NCBI RefSeq assembly: GCF_028583425.1 | Contig: NC_072805.1 | Coordinates: forward strand, 13,216,001-13,280,000 | Source of the DNA: Eublepharis macularius | Lineage: Eukaryota; Chordata; Lepidosauria; Squamata; Eublepharidae | Direction of reading: 5' to 3' | DNA: 64,000 bases | Part shown: in pieces, positions 13,501-25,500 of the stretch | Position numbering within the stretch: the first letter of the stretch is position 1 | Layout: each line of letters begins with the position of its first letter | Translations under genes and position numbers: made by a program | The notes under the pieces: generated by a model | The model's input: only the letters and a program-made list of their open reading frames with translations | What the model was told of the DNA's origin: nothing | The model's database searches: none

Positions 13501-16500
13501 TGGCTGTTTCCCCCACATCAACGAGGTATTTATGATTCATGGGAGGCTTCAGAAGAAACAAATTTTGCTTTTCCCAGTGGGAAGGAAATGCCCAGTTCTC
13601 TCTTTGGTCTCTTTCAGAACGGAGAGATCACTATGCTGGGAGAGATCACCCATCTGCAGGGCATTATCGACGATCTGGTGGTGCTGACCGCAGAGCCTCA
13701 CAAACTGCCCCCAGCCAGTGAACAAGTAAGAATGCCTGGGGAGGAGTGATTGGGGGCTCCTAGTTCAGTGCTGCCCAGACTCCAAGCAGCCAAAGTGCAG
13801 TATTTTCTGAACTGAAATAGGAGGTGCTCTTCCAGGTTTATGGCTGGAGTGTGGGGGAACACAGGTGAGTCCAGAAGGTAGTTGAACGCAGTGAGCGCCT
13901 GCTTTGTAGAAGGGGGCCTGCTGAGCTTCATACGTCTCAGGGAAGTGAGCCAAGCCAAATACTGATCTCACATGAGTTTAGCACTTGTCCCATGAGTCTC
14001 TCTCAGGGAGAATCTTCTTGGGGCCCCTTGTCCTGTTTGCCCAGCATCTGATCTCTAGAAGCAGCAGCCTCAGATGTCCTTAGGAGGGGCTGGGAATCGG
14101 AAGGGCTTTTCCAGGCATTTTTAAAATTGTCCTTTTGAACACTGCTTCTCTCATAAAAATGCTTTTATGATGGGTTACCTCAATTATTCTCCCAGCTGTG
14201 ACAACAGGGACTTGTGGGGAACAGTGGCTTAGTTGCTTCCCACATATTTGGCACAAATTGCCCCCAGAAGAGCATCAGAGGCACCAGGTGAAACTAGTCT
14301 TGGTGGACCAGTGGTCTACTGAGAGCCATATGACTTCATCCGACCTTCCCTTTATCATCGTCAGAGGTTGCTGTCCCTATTTGTCAGCCCTGCTTGGCTC
14401 TTCCTTCTATTGGTTGCCTTGGTGAAGGGGATGGTGGCCAAAGGAGGAACACCGCGCAGTGTTTTGGTTGTTTGTGAAGGATGCAGAGTGAGACTGTGGG
14501 GAGAAGGGGGTTGAGACTACCCCTTCCATGTGCACACCACTTTGGCAACTCGGAATGGCCCCAGAGAACCGCTGTTTGCCACACTGGAAAATCTTACATG
14601 TAGCCATCAGGACATGCAAGTTTCCCAGTGGAACAAATCTCAGGTCAGGAAAGCAATGCGGAGGAGAAAGATGAACGCCACTGTTCCTGTGCATCATGAG
14701 CCGAATCAGGCCCCGCAGGCACTTGGGAATTAAGCTGCGAACACAGAACTCCAGGAGCCTGTCTGATCAGCAGGACCTGTAACGGCCATGGGTGGTGGGG
14801 GGGGGAGGACTTTATAACTTGAAAGAGCCCCAGCCTCTCTCATTTGCGTAAAGCTGAGTGACCCAAGATTGGCGGGGGGGGGGGGGTTGGGGGGCCTGGG
14901 CAGTGATGTGTGGAGTACTGCAACGTGGCGTCTTTTGCAGGTGATCAAAGATCTAAAGGGCTCTGATTACAGCTGGTCTTACCAGACTCCGCCGTCGTCT
15001 CCTAGCAGTTCCGGGTCCCGCAAATCCAGCATGTGCAGGTATGTGTGGCGTAACCGGCAGGAACGCAGCATGACTTACTGCTTGAGAGAAGGGAACACAC
15101 AACGGAATCTCTGCAGAGAGAAGAGCCTGCAGTTGCTCTTTAACCAGTTCAGTTGACCTACGGGGAGAGCCCGTGATCGCATCCCGAGGGAGCCCAGTTC
15201 AGTAGTCTCTCTGAGGTGAAAAGGCTGCCTCCTGGTTGAGCTGCCATGTGACAAGAGCTTCCTGGCTAACCAGCTGTAGATTGATTCAAGCAATACCTCA
15301 GTGGAGTGCAAGATCCTGTCTGTGTAATTTTGCACACATCCAATGTCTCCTTTAACCTGAGCCCCTTCCATCGAAATGTCCGCCTGCACTATGAATCTCT
15401 GGCCTGCTGATACTGTGTGCTTAGTGAATGAAGGCCCAGTTTAAATGGATCACTGAGCACGTGCGGCTTCACACAGGTAAATCCTCCTGTCCCATCAGTA
15501 TCTCCTGTTAATCGGGCTTCTCTATAGTGGTGGCAGTCATGTGCTCTGGTAGAAGAACGCCAAGCACGGAGTTCGGGTCCTCTTGGCTTTCAGGATTGCA
15601 GTTTGGCATCCAGCAGAAACGTTTACGAAAGAACTGCCAAAACGTGAAGCTGCTTATATGTTTGGTGTACATTTATTCTGGTCAACGTTTGGCAGAGGAG
15701 GTGGTTTGGGGTTTATTCATCATTTGCTGTAGTTCACCTGCTGTGGAAGGGGACTCCAGTAAAGGTTAAGTGATTCATAATCACTGCTGCCATTAAATGT
15801 ATGAAGATTCATAGCTGAGGTAGAACAATAAGGGTTAGCGAGCAGTCTGAATGGCAGCGTGGGCCCCGAAGACTGGCTAGCCTTGAAACTGGATGGGCAG
15901 AGGTGTGCCTGCCCCCTCTCATCCCCCGTTCTCCTTTCCTGGCTGTCTTCCCCCCCCTTTTCCCCCTCCCATACACAGGTGTGTGTGGTGGATCTTTGTT
16001 TGAAAGTGGTCTGTTCCTTACGCCCTTCCTCCCTTTGCCCCACACCCTTCGGCCTTTCCTACTGGCCAGCTGTCCCCCTTCTATGCTTTGCCTTTCCTCC
16101 ATGACTTCTCCTCTTGCCACCCTTTTAGCCATGCTAATAGTGCAGCAGGAGGGCCCCGCTGGGTTCTCTGAAACTTATTCACCAAATTCCATCTGTTACT
16201 ACCACAGCCTGGCACAGCCCGTGAATGCCAACACCCGCCTGTCCAGCGTCTCGTCGCATGACTCTGGCTTCATTTCCCAGGATGCCATGTTCTCCAAGCC
16301 GCCTTCGCCGATGCCCTCGGACATCACCAGTCAGGTAGATTCCCTGGGATGGCAATTAAAGGAACAAGAAGTGTAGACCTGCTCTTCCCTGTCCACACTG
16401 ACCTCACCGTTACTCTGCTGTTGGCATCCCAAATCCAGTGTCCATAGAAAAGCTTTCAGGGGGGAATAGCTGTAGGGCAAATGACAGTCCTGCATCCATT

Positions 16501-19500
16501 TAACTGCATCCCCGTTGTTTAGCTGGGAAGCGCACCCGGTTGGCCATGAGGAACGCTGCATCTTCTCTTTTTTGTTTTGTTTTTGCAGGGCTTGCTTGCA
16601 CTGAAATGCACAGGGTGATCTTGCATCTGCCTCAAGTGTCTGCTTTTGGGGCCGGATGATTTATATCCCAGAGAGGCCATGTTGCTGCCCTGGTGTTGCA
16701 CTAGGAGCCAGGCCTAGGGGCTTGGATCAGAGACCGGCTTTTTTGGAGGGAGGGGGGAGTCCTTCTTTTGTGCTATTCTGAAAACAGATGCATCAGCAGG
16801 GGTGAAAGAAGGAATGGGAGGAGGAATGAGGCAGAAGGCAAGCCCGTTTGGTGTAGTGGTCAAGAGCGGCAGGACTCTAATCTGGAGAGCCGCATTTGAT
16901 TCCCTACTCCTCTGCTTGAAGCCAGCTGGGTGACCTTGGATCAATCACAGCTCTCTCGGCTCCACCCACAGTCACAGGGTCATGAGGATAATAACAACAT
17001 ACTTTGTAAACTGCTCTGAGTGGGCATTGAGTTGTCCTGAAGGGTGGTATATAAATCGAATGTTGTTGTTGTTATTATAAGGGCCACGGGTACTATGGTG
17101 TCCCTATGTCCCAACCTGCCCTTGTATATAGTCGAGACTCCAGTTTAGTTTAGGACTTTCCTTGTTGCTAAGGCAAGGTTTTTGTGGGCAGCAGGGTTCA
17201 GACTAATGTGATTCTTGGGTGGGGGTGATATCCATGAACAAAACAAGCCAGGTGTGGGGCCTGTTTCCTTTCCGAGCAAAGCCGGGAGTCACCTTGTTCG
17301 AGAGAATGATGTTGTGTTGCAGTAGCTGGGGAAGAAAGAGCTCTCGGCTCATGACATGCCATAATAATGTTGGACTCCTTACGTGGCTCTTACTCTTCTT
17401 CAGCCCTCAGCCAGTGAGACAGCCACATGCCAGTTTTCTCTATTCACATATAAAGTGTGGAGAAAGGAGGACAGGGTGTGTTATTTTTACAGAAAATGGA
17501 GCATACAGGTGGAGGGACTAAACTCTGTCCTATTTCTGTATCTCTTTACTGCTTTTTTTATCTTTCCCATCCCCAAAGGAACTCAGGGCAGCATATGTGG
17601 TTCCCCAGTTCCCCAGTTAGGTGAGGCTGAGAAAGAACGCCTGCCCCAAAGTCTTGCAGCCAGCTTCATGGCAGAGTGGGGATCTGAAACTTGGTCTCCA
17701 GGAGCCTGTTCTGACACTCCAACCACTGTGTCTCACTGCCTGCGCCCCAGCATGTTTACTTGTATTCTGCTGATTTCCAGAGTTTTTATCTTAAGTCCAT
17801 CCCAGCACTGTTATTGGAGCTTAGCTGGGAGAAAAGTGCTTCAAGCAATACAATGAAGGAGGGGCCAGGGCTTAGTATCCCATGTTTTATTTTTAAACAA
17901 GTTTCAGTCACCCCAAATTTTTAGACATGAATGGGGTAGAAACATGTAACTGCCCCATCATATATAGGAAAAATGTGGTCCCTCTCATACACAGGTTTCT
18001 TGGAGGATATAACAGAAACTGAGGGCCTTGGGAATGTTTAGTTTGGAGAAGAGGAGGTTGAGGGGGGACATGATTGCTCTCTTTAAATATCTGAAAGGCT
18101 GTCATTTGGAGGAGGGCAAGGAGCTGTTCCAGTTGGCAGCAGAGGGTAGGACCCGAAGCAATGGGCTTAAATCACATGCACAAAGGTACCGGCTGGATAT
18201 TAGGAAAAACTTTTTCACAGTCAGAGTAGTTCAAAAGTGGAATCGGCTGCCTAGGGAGGTGGTGAGCTCCCCCTCACTGGCAGTTTTCAAGAGGAGGCTG
18301 GAGGAATATTGGTCAGAGATGCTTTAGGCTGATCCTGCACTGGGCAGGGGGTTGGACTAGATGGTCTGTATGGCCCCTTCCAACTCTATGATTCTATGAA
18401 ACGAGGGGCATAAAGTAGCAGCAATTTCTCCTGCTCCCTCTGATTGAAATGAATCGGAGCTGCACAGGAGCCCAGGAGCCCCCCCTCCTTGCCTAGTTGC
18501 AGAATCTGACTCTTCTAGAACGCCCAAAGCCCAGCCTTGCCAGCGCCTTCGTTAACAGGGGTCCCTCGCAAGGCTTTCCACTCCCCCCCCACCCCCACAC
18601 CCCCTTTGATGCAGGCAGCACGCAGCTTTCCCCCCTCAGACGTGTGTGGGAGAAGTTCCCTGTTGGTTGTATCCAAGACTTGCGAAGCACGTGTGTGCGT
18701 AAATTGCTTTGGTTGGAGTCTGCTTTTTTTAAAAAAAATGTGATTTAGAAATACTTCCACCTATGAAAAATCTACGTATGTGATTAATAAGAATGAAGTG
18801 GTGTAAAATACCTTACTGAGGCATGGCCTGAATTGCTGGCTGGGCAAGGAGAGCCCAAGTGTAGGCTGGTGCATGCAAAGAAGGCATGTGTGGTGGTTTG
18901 CCACACCTGCATTGCCTTGTTAGTTTCCCCTGACAGAGGGGCCTTGGCCATCCAACCTCTGTAGCTGCATTTCTTCCTGTCTTGAGTCCTGTGTGAGATT
19001 TCCCCCCCCCCCTCTTTCTGCCAGAGGTTTGGAAATGCATGCTGTGGGTTTTCATTGAGTGCACGGGGTGGATTCACTAATGTTTGTATTGCCTACCACT
19101 GTCTACCAGATATTGCGGGCACTTGGAAACCAGCTGCCCCGTCCTTGAGTAGGATGTCTCTCTCTCTCTCTCGCTCTTTCTGCCTGTTGCTTGTTGCCCA
19201 CAGCTGCATAACCAAGTCTCTTCTCTTTTCCTTCTCTGCATATGTCTGTTTTGCTCCTGCTGATCGGACTCTGGGCATGGCAGAAGTCTTCCAGCTCTGC
19301 TTCGTCCGAGGCCTCAGAAACCTGCCAGTCTGTCAGTGAATGCAACTCCCCAACCTCGGTTAGTGCTAGCACAACTGCAGAGGTGTGGTCAGGTGGGGGA
19401 AAGGTGACGCTTGCACTGCCGACCTCCTCCCCCCTTGTTTGCCCTGCTTCATGCCCAGGATGCTGGGACACCCTTACCAGTGGCTGATGCTCTGGTGGGC

Positions 19501-22500
19501 TTTAGCATGCTGTGGATTCCTTGGGAAACAAACTTACATTAATTTCCTTCTCCTCCTCCATTTTCACTCCTGATCTGCTCCCACTTCTTGTTGGCTGGCT
19601 TTGTGCTTTGATTCTAAATTATTTTAACTGGCTTGACAATCGGCGTGATTCTGGCTTCTTCTGCAGCTCCACCCACTGTGCTGCCACGAAGCACCCCCTT
19701 CCCCCATGCAGGTTGATTCGGGGTGATGGCAGATCGTTTTGGGCTGTGGGTTCTCTTCACCGTGGCTTCTTACTGTGTTTCAGTGGAAACCGCTGAGTGT
19801 AGCTCACGGGGCCAGGACTGAAGGAAGTTCCCGAAGAAGCCTCAGCCTGGTGTGTATCTTACGGTGGGCCCATTCCCAGACCCTGACCGGGGGATCACAG
19901 GTCACCTCCTCCCAGGCCAGAGCAGGAGCCCCCAGTCTCCTTTCTCAGCTCCCACTGGCTTTGCCACAGTGCTTCTTCAGCCTGCCTACCATAGTCTAAG
20001 GCCCTGATCCCCGGCGTGGTGCCCACCAATGTGATCGCTGATACCCACTTATTTTTTCCCCCAAGCAAAGAACCGGGCCTGGCTTTCCTCACTTGTGCAG
20101 GAGTTACTTCAGACGCATCTCCGTTGTGTCTGCTGGGAGCCCCCATTCAGAAACAGAGGATGCTTGGCTTGGAAACTCCTAACATTTTGCAGAACTGCCC
20201 TGTGTTTTGTGATTAGAATTAGGCCCCTGAGGACCTAATTGTGATTGGTCCAACCATTTTGTTATGGTGACCACAGTGTGTTCAAAGTGCCCATGGGCCC
20301 AACCAGGCCAGGGACCCCTGGTGTAAGGGTTCTCCTTCTCCTGGGAGAGACAAGGGCAGCGCCATCCCTGTGGGTAGTTCTCAGCAGATAAGGACAGGCA
20401 GCCTCGGAGGCTGTCCTCAGGAGCCATTCATGTGCGAGAGCCACCGTTCTGTCCTGCTCCCAAATTTTTTGGTGGTACCCAAAGGAGGGAGGAGAGTGCA
20501 TTTCTCTCCCTCCCTTGCCAAGAAGGATCAGATTTCAACTTGGGAGGGTGCCTCGGAGATTCCTTGAATCTGGTTTCAAGAAAAAACTCTTAGTCTGTCT
20601 TAATGCCGCAGCTTTATTTGAGCCAGAGATCCACTGTTCTTGGACCCAATGCTTAAACAACATAAACATAAATAAAATAAATAAATAGATGGTGCTCTAG
20701 AGTCTTTCCCCAGTGCTTACACCTTTGGAGCAGTGAGGATTCCTTTGTGCATCTGCAGAGTGCCTTTCTCCCAAGTACTGTGTCAGTGGAGAGAAAGACT
20801 TTCTGATGAGGATTTCAGGCAAGTTTCAGGCCATGCTTTGGTACTTTCAGAAATCAGTATCAAGAGAGAAGCACACTGGGAAGAGGCAGGATCCTTCTCG
20901 CTCTGGGAGAACAGACAGAAGTTGGAAGTATAGGATTTGTTCAGTTGTTCAGCCTCTTGTGCAAACATGGCCATAAACTAGACATTGCTGCGGAATTACT
21001 TCTTCGTTTGAACATGCTGTGTGAGATCCTGGAGTTGCTGTGACTGTGTGCTCTCTCTCACCCCAGCAGGACTCTAGTATACAACTACCCGTAGCCTATA
21101 CCCTGCAAGCAATCCCTAGCTTTCACCCCTTCCCCTCCTCATGTTTTGGTGAGTTTAGACCCTGGGAAGTCTGATGTCTGGGGATTTGCCAGGCCCTAAT
21201 GATGGCTGCAAGTCTTAGAGTCTAAGCCAGAATGTAGCAGGCTCAGCAGTACCCTGAGCATTTTTTCCCGTCACTTTGAAAAAAGAGAGCGAGAACAAGA
21301 TTTCTGGTCCTCAGCATAGACTTTTACAGGCACATTCTGCTAGACACGTGTACAGGAAATAGGATGTGTTTCTACCACCAGGCCCCCTACCCTTCCCCAT
21401 GGCCTCCAGTCCTTGTCCTTTCTTCTCTGAGCAGGAGCAGGATCTTGCCTCATAACCACCAAAAGCTGCCCTTGGACCCTTGCTGGTGCCAAGGGCCACA
21501 CTAGTAGTACTAGTACTAGTAGTACACTAGTAGTACTAGTAGTACTAGTTATGATCTTGCCTCATAACCACCAAAAGCTGCCCTTGGACCCTTGCTGGTG
21601 CCAAGGGCCACACTACTAGTAGCCACTTGGGAGCTGGAAGCCTAGAACTGTCTGCCCAGCCGTGGCAGTGCCAGGTGGCTGTGAGGCTCAGGAGAGAGGG
21701 GCTCGGGATTGCATTTTGCTCTGCTTTGCACAAAAGAACGAATCATTTTGCAAAACCAAGAAATGGGCATTCTTGTAGGGCAGCCTGAGGTGAAGCTCTC
21801 CATGCCAGCACTGGAGGGCACTTGAGGTTAGGACCAGACCTGCTTGTCAGTCGCTTTGAACATTTGGCAAGGCAACCCATAGGTTCCCGAAGTTCTGCCT
21901 GGTAGCCCTTGGCCTTCTTGAAACACTCTGTCTCTATGGGGAAAGGGTTTTTTTAATAAGAGGCAAATCAGGATGCTCCTAGTAGCCAGCCCAACAGAGC
22001 AAAATGGTTTCCAGGCCATTTTGTGATTGATCACTTTGACCTTCTGCTCCTTCTACCATGTTGCCACCCCTCCCATCTCCCTCCTTCTGGTTGCATCACC
22101 CATCTTTGCCCTTTTTCATACTCACCATCATTTGCTTATATTGGGTCTTGCTACAGGGCCTTCAGTGGTGCTGTTATATTGAAGCTCCTCTTGGTTTTTG
22201 CAGGATTGGTCTAAAGCCACCCTCTATGAGCAGCCAGTGGTAAATACACTGCAGCGAAGGAAGGACCGTGTCGAGCATCTTCGGGAGGCAGAGATGGGCT
22301 CTGCCACCCTGGTATATCCAGGCATGAGCTTGGAGGAAGGATCAAGGCCACGCATGTCACCAGCCTCCATAGCTGCCAAGGTACAGCTGGATTCAATTTG
22401 AGGGAGGGGCACTAGCAGATGATCTGAGGGCAGAAGTGGACTTGTCAGGGAGGAGGCAATCCATGTAGCACTCTTGTATAAAGCTGGTGTTAAGGATTTA

Positions 22501-25500
22501 AAAGCCAGTTCCAGTGCTAGAAACAGACTGGCTTCCTGTGCAGTCGGTACAATATTGGTGATATATGACATCTGCAGTATAACCCAGTTAAGACCTTTTC
22601 ATCTGTGCTTTGCATGAGTTGGAGTTTCTGGGCATTTATCAAGGGCCACCCCACAGGGAGCGTCTTTCTGTCATCCAATTTGAATGTTCCCAAGGCTTGT
22701 GTGATTGTAGACAGATCCACCTTCCTCAGCAGCACCCGCAGCTTTGCACATTGCATTCCTAACCACAGCCTTTTCTGAAACAGCAGAGTTGGATCCAGAC
22801 AATTGGATCCTAGACTTCAAACCTTGATCTACAAAGAAATAGTTGTAGACCTAAACCTCTAAACCAAGATTAGTTCTACCGCCAAACAACATGAATTGCG
22901 GTTGCATTTCTTGATCCACATTCAGCTCTTTACTCCCTCCAGATGCCAGTTAAGAATTTCCTCAATTTCCTGGAATTAAGATGGAAAGGGGACAGAACTA
23001 TGCGCCCTGATCATATTGATGGCACCATTCCATTTGGTACAAAATAGAATCGTGCATTACACCACTGGCCAAAAAAAACAAAACGGGGGCGCAGTGTTAT
23101 TCTTCCAGCACCGCCTTCTCGACACTTTCAGTCGGGAAAGATGGAACCAGTGAAAATCTGTCAGCCTTTGCCACATGGTCCTGGTCCTGCCCAGGTTGGG
23201 AATTTCCTGGAGATTTGGGGGGTGGAGCCTGGAGAGGGCAGGGTTTGGGGAGGGGCCTCAGTGGGGTATAATGCCATAGAGTTCACCCTTCATAGCAGCC
23301 GTTTTCTCCAGGGGAACTCATCTCAGTGGCCTGGAGATTGTGATCCTGTCCCAGCTGTACCTGTCCAGAAAGTTACCATGGTTGATGGTACTGAAAGGTG
23401 CTGAGAATTCCAGGAGAACCACCTGCTTAACAAACTCTGCAGCCCCAACTTTGCAGAAGTCTTGCTTGTTTTAAGTGTGGGCAGTGCTCTTGTGCAGTTG
23501 GTTCTGCTCCATACCCACATTTAGGGGTCTGCAAAAATCGGCACATGGCATAGGAAGTGATTTGAAGATACCTAGAATTTGTACATCTGAATCCCTGTGC
23601 TATTTAGTTTCGGGGTTCACTGGCATAATTGGTTGCCATTCTGATTTCCAGAGAGGTGGGTAATGCCTGGAGAAGCCGTGGCAGCAAACTAAGCAGCATT
23701 TCCAAGCCCTGCCTTTGGTCTCAGTAGCCTCCTTTCTTTGTATCCCCATCTTCCTAGCCCTTGATTAAGAAATCCAAATTCCTTCAGAATCTAGCTTGGT
23801 ATGGGGAGCAAAATCAGTCAAGGCAGAAATCCTGCCCCAGGCAAGTGGGGGCAGTTACAAGGTAGAAGGGGTGGAATAGAAGTAGGGCTTTTGTTCTTCC
23901 CTTTTAAATGCCTCCTCCCTGGCTACTTCTGAATAATTTTTCTCTTGTTGCACTCTGAAGCCAGAGGGTCATTTGGTGGGAAAAAATACCCTGTGTGGGG
24001 AGCAGTAGGTTATGTCACAAGCTAATTCTCCCCAATAAGTGTCCTCTCTGACATCCCCTCCCTCTTCCACAAGAGACTCTGGCCTCCATCTCTGCTCATT
24101 TTCTGGCTTCACCAATGCCTGCAGCCCCACACATGGAGAACCAGTCTGGTGTAGTGGTTAAGAGTGTCAGATGGGAATCTGGAAGACCCAAGTTTGAGTC
24201 CCTGCTTGGTCATTGAAACTTGCTGGATGACCTTGGAGGAGAAGAGAACATGATCACTGGGGGGAGTGAAGGTAGCTGTGAATTTCCTGCATGGGCAGGA
24301 TATTGGACTATATTGGGGTCCCTTCCAGCTGTGCGTTTCTTTCTGTGTAAGGTGCTCTGAGTTCTCACTTGGGAGAAAGGCAGAGTATAGATGAAGCCAG
24401 TAAATAAATTTGGCTCATGGCTGCTTCTGTGGGCTTGAGATCTACCAGGATGATGATGGAGCGTGCTTTCCTGTGAACCAGGTCACCTGTTCATAAGCCT
24501 GTTTTGTTTTTGCACCCCCAGCACGGTGAGGAGGTGTCCCCAGCGGCCAGTGACTTGGCGATGGTGCTGACCCGCGGCTTGAGCCTGGAGCACCAGAAAA
24601 GCAGCCGGGACTCCCTGCAGTACTCGAGCGGCTACAGCACGCAGACCACCACGCCCTCCTGCTCCGAGGACACCATCCCCTCGCAAGGTACATTTCTCCC
24701 ACTGGCGGGACACCAGGAGGTGTGGAGTGAATGAAGTGTGATGCGGCCAGTAACTTGGTGGGATTCCAGGGGGGGCGGGGGGGGGGGCTGCGTAGGGACA
24801 CAGGATGCCAGGAACCTGCAGAAAGGAAATCCCTGCATAGAGGCCTTTCCAGTGAAGAAAAGAGGGGACTTTCTGGGCAAGGCTGCGTCTTGCCAATAAA
24901 TTACAGTGAAGGGATCATTATGAGAACTAGGGAAGCGCTTATTACAGAGCACTTGCCCTGTTGAAAGTGCGGCATACATACTAAATATTACTAATCAATA
25001 AATGGTATTTTTAAAAGTGTTGCCTATTTTAATGTTGGAAATAGGAAGTGCTCAACCAAAATAATGCACAGTAAAGTTCAAACATTTTATTATTTCTTTG
25101 GTACATTTTTATCCCCCCTACTCCCCCCAAGGAGGTCAGGGCGAGGCACATCATTCTTCCTTTTATCCTCACAACCTTGCAAGAGGTAGGTTCGGCCAAG
25201 AGAGACTGGCCAGCCCAGGGTCACCGAGCATGCAGAGTGGGGATTCAGCCCTGGGCCCCCCCACATCCTAGTCTGACATCCCGAGTGCTCCACCACGCTG
25301 GCTCTCTTTTAATGCTTGCGGATTGGCACAATCCACCAGGAGCCTTCCCTGCTCCTGCACGGTTCAGTGGGATTTGTGCAGGTGAAGTTCTTGCCAGAAC
25401 ATGCATGTGGTTCTCTGAAATAGCATCCCGTTGCTGCGTGGAATTCTTTCTCTCTGGTGTAATGTGTTGCTCTACCCACATTATATGAGATTACAACACT

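Larger units (their letters stand above)
10919..13617 (+). other. MTSS2: MTSS2 intron
   Basis: A 2.7 kb intron. It holds an antisense LINE fragment (11245-12505) split by a hAT-like element (11519-12408), and a further repeat (13085-13205). Nothing else is recognised. Confidence 0.75.
16335..19283 (+). other. MTSS2: MTSS2 intron
   Basis: A 2.9 kb intron holding a plus-strand SINE (16838-17090), a minus-strand SINE (17535-17745) and a CR1 3' end (18012-18400). The remainder is unremarkable. Confidence 0.75.
22381..24521 (+). other. MTSS2: MTSS2 intron
   Basis: Holds two antisense LINE fragments (22490-22760 and 23330-23450), a dispersed repeat (23185-23330) and a SINE (24135-24412). The remainder is not recognised. 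Confidence 0.7.

Noticed and set aside
16069-16128. Acceptor at 16069 that would keep the MTSS2 exon open in one frame
   Set aside because: It is in phase, but the added residues resemble nothing in the MTSS family and come from the polypyrimidine tract of the 16128 acceptor.
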